In this document: piece by piece, positions 56,380 to 64,000 of the stretch
Layout of the letters: each line of letters starts with the position of its first letter
How positions within the stretch are numbered: the first letter of the stretch is position 1
DNA from: Tilletiaria anomala UBC 951
Taxonomy: Eukaryota > Basidiomycota > Exobasidiomycetes > Georgefischeriales > Tilletiariaceae
DNA length: 64,000 nt
Assembly (NCBI RefSeq): GCF_000711695.1
Contig: NW_013546978.1
Coordinates: 1 to 64,000 of the forward strand
Direction of reading: 5' to 3'
Position numbers and translations under genes: made by a program
The notes under the pieces: model-generated
Databases searched by the model: none
The model's input: only the letters and a program-made list of their open reading frames with translations
What the model was told of the DNA's origin: nothing

Positions 56380-58265
56380 TCACCTTTGTCTCGCTTCCTC
56401 GGCCTCACGGCGGGCGCTGCTCCCTGTTCGTTTAGCCTCTTCATCTGCCGGTTTCAACGATGCTGCCGCGGTCAAGTCCGCTTCCTTAGCCGCTTCCTTC
56501 TCCTCTTGCAGCTCGTGCAGCCAAGCACCAAACATGTAGCCCGTCGGAGCGATGACAAGTGCGGACAATGCCGCAATCCAGTTTCGGAGCGGCACGCGCC
56601 CACGGATTTTCTGCTTCTGGTTGCCACTCGGCCCAGGGCCAGAGGACAGAGAGGGAGAGGATGAGTAGGACCTGCGCGCTATTGTAGCGAACAGCCGCCT
56701 GTCGAACACGTCCGACACCGTAGTGTGGCCCCTGCCTGATGCCAAGAGAGAAGTTGGCCTACGTGTCGTGTTTGCAAAGAACGGAAGATCTGGCGAGCGC
56801 TGTATGGTCCGTGGCGCTAATCGAGCGTCATTTCTATTGTCGCTGCCATCCTCAGGTAAATCGCTAGGCCGCCTAGGTTTCCAAATTCCAGCCTGCAGTA
56901 GTCCCTCCACGAGGCCAAGCCAGACGATGCGCACGCCCTCGCGAAAATTCCGGTCTACCCACAAAATGGGGCGCCATGATGCGAGGAATTGAGTTGCTGA
57001 GAAAAGTGCCGGAAGACAGGTACGAATCAAATCGGAGACTTGTGGATCGGTTGCCTGGTGCGGCTTTGCCGCATGGGAAAAGGGAAACTGATCGTCGGAC
57101 GCCTCTGCGGATGATGGCAGCGTGTCGTTGCCATGCTGTCGCGATGGTTGACTGTGCCTTGTCGCAATGAGCTGCCATCTGGAGGAATGAGCATCAACAA
57201 ACCCTATTGAAGGTCCATCAATGGAGAGAGCTTCCATGACTGGCCTAGGCGCGGAGCGCCTCCAACCACCTCCCGGCTCAAGGCGTCTCCGGACGAGAAC
57301 GCGGAGGATGGCGTTTTCCAGGCATCGAATCAGGGAGTTGATCCTGCCTTCATTCTCCCACAAACCAGTCGTGAGCACCGCGACCCCTCTTGCATAGCCA
57401 CGGTGCATGCTCTCGGAAGAAAGATCGGACGTCCCAGAACAGAGTTGCATACCCGCCGAAAGCGTCAAACCCCCAGGGGGTTGGTGCTTGCTTTGGTTCG
57501 TGGTCCGGCGAAGTTTCGCAAGAGAGTCGCTGATGCGATGACTGAGAATGACATCCGTCGTTGGGCGGTCGCCGACGACCAGAATGCTGCCCAGAACAGA
57601 GCGCTCATGGAAATACGAGATGACTTGGCGAGCGCAGTGAATCGAGGGTTTTTTGGCCTTGTGATACAAGACGGCTGTCCCTCCCAGGTTGACTGACACC
57701 TCTGCGGCCTGAAAGCAAGCGAAAAAGCGTGTTAACAATATTTAGAGTATCGCAAGAGGAGAAAGTACTCACTCGTATCCCAAGTGGATCCTGATAGGAG
57801 CCAGCCGAGTTAGACACGATAAGCACATTCGACTTTCCGAACGTGCCTTGACATTGGGCAAAGCTCTCCTGTCAGCGCAGCGAAGCTTTAGCATGTCAGA
57901 AAGTGAAGACCCGCACATTTATATTTTAGCAGAACACTGACTTCGAGCTCGGGCACAAGTCGCCCGCGAAAGGGCTTCGTCTGCTGGGATCAGAGCGCTC
58001 CATGAGCACATACGAAAGGTGGACCTTGTAGTGACAAGAACCCACCAAGCAGTTGTCTTTGTCAAACACAACACCTCGTACACCAGAATTGTACAGAGCC
58101 CTCCAATCCAGCGCCCTTATGTCTATGAGTATGCGCCATTGTCAGCAAAGTGCAAGGGGTGGTCAGAGTGCGAGGGGGCTCACCTCTGACGGCAATGTCT
58201 GGCAGAAGTAAGCCAGGCCTGCTAATCGCAGCCAAGCATCCCGCAATGGCGGCCCAGTTCGCCAT
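56380..58265 (-). CDS. gep4: Phosphatidylglycerophosphate phosphatase (Gep4/PGPP1), with C-terminal extension
   Basis: Gep4 removes phosphate from PGP in cardiolipin synthesis on the matrix side of the inner mitochondrial membrane. Exons 58265-58184, 58122-58046, 57980-57942, 57868-57773 and 57708-56380 give 540 residues with all phases matching. HAD motifs: VVFDKDNCL (motif I, near residue 48), LIVSNSAGSYQD (motif II), AKKPSIHC (the Lys motif) and VVGDRPTTDVILSHR (motif IV). The opening AISRPGLLLPDIAV matches the conserved family N-terminus. Yeast Gep4 has 185 residues; here about 350 more follow, with an Arg-rich stretch and a single hydrophobic segment near the end (LRNWIAALSALVIAPTGYMF), then a charged tail (EEKEAAKEADL). 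The extension is in the same open exon as the catalytic core. Divergent from sf3b4. Confidence 0.88.
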
Positions 58266-58757
58266 CTCTGCCGTGACAGAATCCCCCCGCGCAGAATGTC
58301 CCGTCAGCTTCACTCACAGCGCAAAGAGGAAGGAAATAGAGACGTTCATTTGATTGCCATCGAGGGGACTTTTGTGGTTTGTGGAAACGAAATGGTGAGT
58401 GGCCAGAGCAAGATCAATAAGACGCCGAGATTGTTGTGATGGATAAAAAATCGCCGATCAAAGGTGTTGCCGCTGAGAAGGCGAGATGACCTGATGGCAA
58501 GCACTTTAGAGTTGACTAACGACTACCGAGTGCTGACGGTCTCAGGCAAGGTATTTCCCCATAGCTTCTACCCTTCGATTACCCGGGTTTCACTGCCCGA
58601 ATACTTATGCACGCCCTTGCGCAATAGTCTAGCATTCAGGTCTAGACTGTAAGATAGTCTCGACGCCGTCAGCGCCAACACCGTCAAGAAGCCTCATCAT
58701 CCAAACGTAGGTTCTTCCCACCGACGGGCTCACCCAAGGCCCTCAAGACTTTGCACG
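58266..58757. promoter_or_regulatory. Divergent intergenic region gep4 / sf3b4
   Basis: About 490 bases lie between the two start codons and must contain both promoters. No clear motif stands out. Confidence 0.45.
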
Positions 58758-59811
58758 ATGTCTCGTGCCCCAGCCGAGATAAACCGTAACCAAGATGCGA
58801 CCTGCTATGTCGGCAACATCGATGAGCGGGCGAGCGACACCTTGATCTGGGAACTGATGCTCCAAGCTGGACCCATCGTAAATGTCCACCTACCTAAGGA
58901 CCGTATTTCTCAATCACACCAGGGCTACGGCTTTGCCGAATTCCAGACCGAGCAAGACGCAGACTATGCGTGCAAGATTATGAACGGAATCAAGCTTTTT
59001 GGCAAGCCACTGAGGGTCAACAAGGCCAGCAGTGATCGCAAGCAGATCGACATCGGTGCCAACCTCTTTATGGGGAATCTGGATGCGAACGTCGACGAAC
59101 GAAATCTATACGACGCATTTATTTTGTTCGGGAGCATCGTTGGGATACCCAAGGTGAGCTTTGCGTATATCACATTTAAAATATTGTTGTGCTCACTACC
59201 CTGTGGGTTGCGCCCCCTTCATGCAGGTCGCTCGAGACCCTACGACGGGCGTTTCAAAAGGGTATGGCTTCGTTTCATACGACTCGTTTGAGGCTGCGGA
59301 TGCCGCAATAGAGTCTATGAACAACCAGTACTTGCTCAACAAGCCGATCAGTGTCGACTTTGCGCTGAAGAAGGATGGCAAGGGAGGGGAGAAGCACGGC
59401 ACAGCGGCCGAGCGACTTCTCGCCGCCCAGGCACGAAAGAACAACGCGATGCCAGCGGCACCGCCACCTCCACCGGGATTTGGCATGGCAGCGTCAAGAG
59501 CATACGGTGTGCCTCCTGGCTTTGCGCCACCGCCTCCGCCAGGTATGGCACCGTATGGAGGGGGTTTTCTCGCTGGAGCTCCGCCACCCCCACCTCCGCC
59601 GCCTGGGGTTCCACAAGCCGCGGTCTATGGTGCGCCTGGAATGGGCATGCAGCCACCGCCGCCACCGCCGCCCGGCTCGATGCCCCTCCCGCCCGGGTTT
59701 GAAGCGCAGGGACAGGCCTTCGCGCCGCCAGCACCCCCGTCGAATGGATATGCTGGCCCACCTCCGGCATTCATGACAGGAACAAATACCGCACCTCTCG
59801 GGCGACGATGA
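58758..59811 (+). CDS. Splicing factor 3b subunit 4 (SF3B4/Hsh49)
   Basis: SF3B4 belongs to the U2 snRNP SF3b complex and contacts pre-mRNA near the branch site. Exons 58758-59153 and 59227-59811 give 326 residues. RRM1 covers about residues 13-90 ([20 protein letters not shown] with the RNP2, GYGFAEFQ as RNP1) and RRM2 about 103-180 ([38 protein letters not shown]). The N-terminal [14 protein letters not shown] and HQGYGFAEF closely match the human protein. After residue 200 the chain is Pro/Gly/Ala-rich with PPPPPG repeats, as in SAP49. The single intron sits before [15 protein letters not shown]. Human SF3B4 has 424 residues; the shorter tail is usual in fungi. Confidence 0.96.
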
Positions 59812-59931
59812 GCGCTTCAGCAAAGACGAGAGAGAGTATTCATGTATTATAGTAGCAGCAGAAAAAGCATCACTTCGTAAAAGTGACTTGCCCTCAGTAT
59901 CCAGTACAACACTTTGCTTAGTACAAGACGA

Positions 59932-62900
59932 TTAAAGATCCATAATAGCCGCGCAGCCAGCGATGATTAAATCTGTGACACCAAGCATGGGGTGGACCGA
60001 TTCGAATTTGGGATTTGTGGCCAGCTCTTCGGGCTTCGCCTCTGCTTCGATTGGGCCTCCGCCCAAGCCGAGGGCCGCCCAGCCCTCGGGGAACAGCTCG
60101 AGATTGCGCTGCGAGTCGCAGACTGCAAGTACAACCGGGAAGGACATTGGCTCCGGTAGCCCATCGTCGGTTAGTGAACCATCTTTGCAACTCGTCTCGC
60201 CCGGAGGCAGTAAAACCTGCGCGTTGATGCGAAACGCATCGATGTTGACGCTGCGGCTCGGCACACGGCATACCTCGTGGGGCCATCGAGAGCCACCTCT
60301 ACGTGGGCTTGCGGGTGAGCGTGGCATTGCTGCAAACTCATTCCCTGCCAGATGAGGTGTCAATTTCGCTGATGATTGCGACGAGCGACTGCCCATTGAT
60401 GTGTGTGACGGCTTGACAGTCGTCTCTGGTGTTTGCATGGACGACTCGCTTGCAAAGGGTATGAATGACACCTTGAGCTTGCGCAGCCTCTTCGGCCCGC
60501 CCGGCAAGCCGCTGGCAAGTGGGATGGGCAAGAACATTTTGAGAGGGTGCAGCCCACCAGTGTACGAGCCAGCACGACTGGTGGCCGTGGCTTGTAGCTT
60601 TGACGGATCACTTGCGCTCTGGATGCCCCAGCTCTTGAAGACAGACTTGCGAATATCGTCAAAGTCCAGACCGTGTCGTGCTGACGGAGCATGCGCCGCC
60701 GGCGGGACTGTAGACGCTGGCACCATGCGCAGAGGCTGCTGACGCAGTGGAGAGACGATCCCTCTTTGACTAGCCAACAGTAGTGCCAGATCGTCCATCG
60801 ACTTTGACGAGGCCGTAGCTGCTGCTGACCAATCACCTTTCCTTGCACTTTCTATAGCGCCTTGTCGACCAAAAGTGGACATCTCGCCATCCCCTCTCCG
60901 TCCGCTCTGCGAGTGGTAATCTGATAGACCGGAATCTAGTCGTGCATTGTCAGCAAGGCGGCCATCTGTATTATCCGTAAGGGTTGGCTCTAGTAAGCAA
61001 ACAGCATCTTATTCCACGAGCTAAGTCTACTGTAGACTGTGCTGACCCACCATCTTCGCCAAGGAGGATCCTGCGCTTGAACCACATCTTGAATTTTGCC
61101 TCCCTTTTGCCCTTCTTAACAGGCAAGTGCGTTGTACTGAAGGAGCCTAGGCCGAATATGTCGCGATACAAGCTTGTGGCCGTAGACGGCACCGGCGATC
61201 CCATGCTCCACTGGAGATCCGAGAGAGTCGTTCGAGATTGCACAGAAGGATGCGTCTGGACAGATTCCTCTTGCGAGCTGGACTCTGCCGTCGCATTGGA
61301 ATATTCACGTAGCCGTACTTCGCGCGATAGATCCGACTGCTGCTCGCGGAGGAGCGATATCGTGCGACGTCGCGGCGAGAAAGGCTCTGGCAGAGGCTTT
61401 TGCCCGCCTTTCGGCGACGCGTCCGAGGATCCGATCGAGCTGCTCAGCACCGGGCTGGGCGGTATCCGCGGCGACACGTTGGGCGAGACGAGGTCGGGGA
61501 TCAGGGTTGATGGTCGACTCAAGCTCTCAGGGAAAGCATAGCATTCCAGTGAAGCTGACGTCGGTGCTGTATCGCTCGAGTCCGTATTGCCAGGCAGCGG
61601 TGGTGGCAGCGGGGATGGACCGGTCATGCGCATAGGCTTCTGCAAGGGCGTGTTGGGAAGGCTCGAACGAGCGGCGATTGCATGTGCCGCTAGACTACTC
61701 GCACCGCCGATACCGATGCCCGTTGCACGCGGCGTCACGCCAACGCTCTCATGACTGACACTCTTGCCGAGCGATGGCCGGCGGCTTTCAGGGTCGCGCA
61801 TGACGGTGTTCGATGAGCGTGCTGAACCAGCGTCTGGCAACTCTTGGTGGGGCGTAAAAATGGCGGGGGCGAGAAAGTCCACACTTGCTACTTGTGCCTT
61901 GACCGACTTGCCGCCGGCGCTGGGGCTCATTCGCAGGCTGTATCCGTCCGAAGATAGCATCGCGCCCACATCGGGGGCCGCAGGCACGTCGGCGAAGGAG
62001 AGCACAAAGAACTGGCTCGGATCCGTGAACAACGAGCTGAGTAGTCGCAGCTCGAACGTATGCTGTCCCGAGAATGTAGACCTATGATGCTCCCCCATCG
62101 CTGCGGATGCTTGATCTGAAGTTGTCGCGGTGTCATTGCTGCCGTTGCGGAAGTTGAGATCGTCGCCTGCTCCACACTTTTGGGTCGAGACGATGACGGT
62201 GCGCGACAGGCAGTCGCCTCCGCAATCGCACTCGCCTTCCTGCAGGCGTTCTTGGTCCGCAACCGGCTGCTTCTGCTGATGCGCGCACGAGGGGGCAACG
62301 ATCCACTTCTGCTGCCGAGCCTTCATGTGCCGCGCCACGGCCCAGCTGCCGGCGTTGCGCGCGGGTGAACTGTTCTGCAGCACGCACCCTTGCCAGTCCT
62401 CGGCGCTGCCGACATCGATCGAATGCAGGCCCATGTCTTCGATCGACAGGATGTCGAGCGTCTCTATCGGGTTGCTTGTCTTGGGTTGGAGGAACCCCCA
62501 CGGGCTCGGTGCTATCGAAGGACGGCAAGAGCGATCCTTCTCCGCGGCGGTTGCTTGGAAGGTACCTATCCCATTGACCTGCAGCCCATCGGCATCGCCA
62601 ACGCTTCGGCCACCGGCTTCTCCTTGTAGCTCGAGCTCCTTCGTACCGAGGATCTGCCCTTCCAAGCAACGCTGCCGGAGTTGGGGTTGGATCAAACTAG
62701 CCTCACGCGCATACATGAGCGCGTCCGTTTCGATGTCCGGATCGCTGATACCTAGGCTAGCGAAACCGCCGAGGACCGGTTCCGACAGGGTGGAAACCGG
62801 CCCATCACCGCCTGCACGTGTTCCCGCTCCTATTAATACTCCACTGCTGAGCGCGATGGCATCGCCACTTCCTCCAGGCCCGAGCCGCAACATGCCAGCC

Positions 62901-64000
62901 GGAGTAAAAAAATCCCTGGATGTCGGACACTGGTCGCGCAAATGCTGGGTGAAGCTGTCTTCGCCCATGGCATGAGGCGTCTGAAGCTGCTGCGCCCCAA
63001 AGAGCGCCGTCTGTCTCGCCCTTCCCCGCTCCTTCTCCCTTTCAGCGCCACCTTGCGAGCTGACGCTGCTGCTGCTGCTCAAGCCAAACATATTCCTCTT
63101 GCTCCTCGCAGCCGCGGGCGGCGCGACGCCTGGTGCAGTGGCGGCTGATGTGGATGCAGAGGAGCGCCAGGAGCTCTGCGAGAGGCCCTGATCCAGTCCG
63201 TAAGGTCCGAGATCCAAGCCGTCCAAGTCGAGCACGAGATCCTCGTCTCCTTTACCTTTAGGTGGATCCGGGTACGGGTACGGCGCTGCGGGCGCTGTGA
63301 CGAGGCTTGTGCTCTCATGCAAGAGTGTGTGAGGTTTGGGGGGCGACATCAAGCTGTTGCTGCTGCCCGGTGCCGTTGCAGCAGCTGCTGCTGTTGAAGA
63401 GGGCGGGTGCGCTGGTAACTGAGATGTCATCCGCTTTGGGGATGAAGCGATGAACGTGGCGGACGCCGAGGAACCGAGGCTCCACTTGGAGGAACTTGGT
63501 TCCCTCTCCCCCTCCGGCGCAGTGGGCCGCAGGAGCAGCTCATCGACGTGCGTAGCGTTTGTACTCTTGGCGGGCCTGACGGGCGGGCCATGGCTGTTGC
63601 CATTCGTGAAAACAGTTGGCGCGTCGAGGCTGCTTCGGCGACTGGTCGCATGTCTGTTCAGACTGGCGGGCCCGCCGGACGAGCGACTAGCAGCAGGCTG
63701 CCAGTCGTCGCCAGAATTGTGTTGTTTCTCGTCTCGCCCTCCAGACTTGGATCTTGACCGCGACCGTGATCGAGTGCGTATTTGCGACGAGCCGGCAGAT
63801 GCAGGCTCGACCTGCAGCGTTGGCATCTGCGCTTGCACCGGCAGGGGGAGCTCCAGCTCTCCGGCGCTCCCTCGTTTGAACAACATGCTACCCCACGTCG
63901 AAGGCGAAGGGACCATCTTGCCCTTCTTGGCTGCTATGCCCGTGCTTGTACCTGTGCCTGTGGCCACCTCCGTTCCGGCCTCCACCCTTCTCGATCCTGC
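59932..64000 (-). CDS. Very long Ser/Pro-rich protein, unrecognised, 5' end outside the window
   Basis: Two exons are visible: one entering at the right edge and ending at 61051, and 60965-59932, with a phase-matched GT-AG intron. At least 1325 residues are coded. The protein is mostly low complexity (Ser, Ala, Pro, Gly, Gln) with RS-like (RTRSRSRSRSKS) and SSSSSVSSQ runs. Two denser spots stand out: a Cys cluster, CDCGGDC then TQKCG, at about 62155-62235, and a conserved-looking C-terminus (PVVLAVCDSQRNLELFPEGW, GVTDLIIAGCAAIMDL). KMWFKRRILLGED precedes the intron. The end could be a small folded domain. I recognise no family. The true start lies beyond 64000; no ATG is needed inside the window. 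Confidence 0.75.
62155..62235 (-). other. Cys cluster inside the long Ser-rich protein
   Basis: Within a nearly Cys-free protein, GECDCGGDCLSRTVIVSTQK and a following CGAGDD place four cysteines in about 25 residues. It could bind a metal or form disulfides. Confidence 0.4.

Noticed and set aside
56380-57400. Idea that the Gep4 extension is a separate gene
   Set aside because: No start context or promoter signal inside, and the frame runs on without a stop from the catalytic core.

Overview
This window is nuclear DNA of a filamentous or dimorphic fungus. The genes carry short GT-AG introns, mostly 60 to 90 bases and one to five per gene. The protein set (Chs7, complex I NDUFS8 subunit, SERCA Ca2+ pump, Yck-type casein kinase I, Cdc25, Cwc22, Syf2, SF3B4) and the Ser/Ala/Pro-rich tails fit a basidiomycete. 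My best guess is the smut lineage (Ustilaginomycotina); this is inference from style, not from a marker gene.

Layout. 0-12.7 kb: Chs7 chitin synthase export factor (+), a strip with eroded coding stretches, RanGAP Rna1 (-), a coiled-coil protein (+), mitochondrial NDUFS8 (+), a small one-helix membrane protein (+) and the ER calcium pump Eca1 (-). 13.9-16.8 kb: splicing factor Cwc22 (+). 16.8-25.8 kb: a 9 kb gene-poor island with one C2H2 zinc-finger gene, a dead copy of its finger region, the eroded remains of a secreted-type protein and AT repeats. 25.8-43.7 kb: Syf2 (+), a multi-pass membrane protein (-), Cdc25 phosphatase (-), a 3.3 kb gap, casein kinase I (-) and a SET-domain lysine methyltransferase (-). 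43.7-48.7 kb: a second gene-poor stretch holding a decayed WSC-domain gene. 48.7-64 kb: a dense block with a LisH/CTLH/CRA protein (+), RNA polymerase I subunit Rpa34 (-), a membrane SDR (+), formyltetrahydrofolate deformylase (-), Gep4-type phosphatidylglycerophosphate phosphatase (-), SF3B4 (+) and a very long Ser-rich protein (-) that runs off the right edge.

The genes do not form a pathway cluster; most are housekeeping. Three act in the spliceosome (cwc22, syf2, sf3b4). The most unusual signal is a pair of diverged, coding-looking segments, about 140 bases each. One lies roughly 0.3 kb upstream of cwc22 and the other roughly 0.26 kb upstream of syf2. I could not assign them to any family. 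No tRNA, rRNA, CRISPR array or intact transposon was recognised. Exon borders were worked out by hand from reading frame and splice signals and have not been checked against transcripts.
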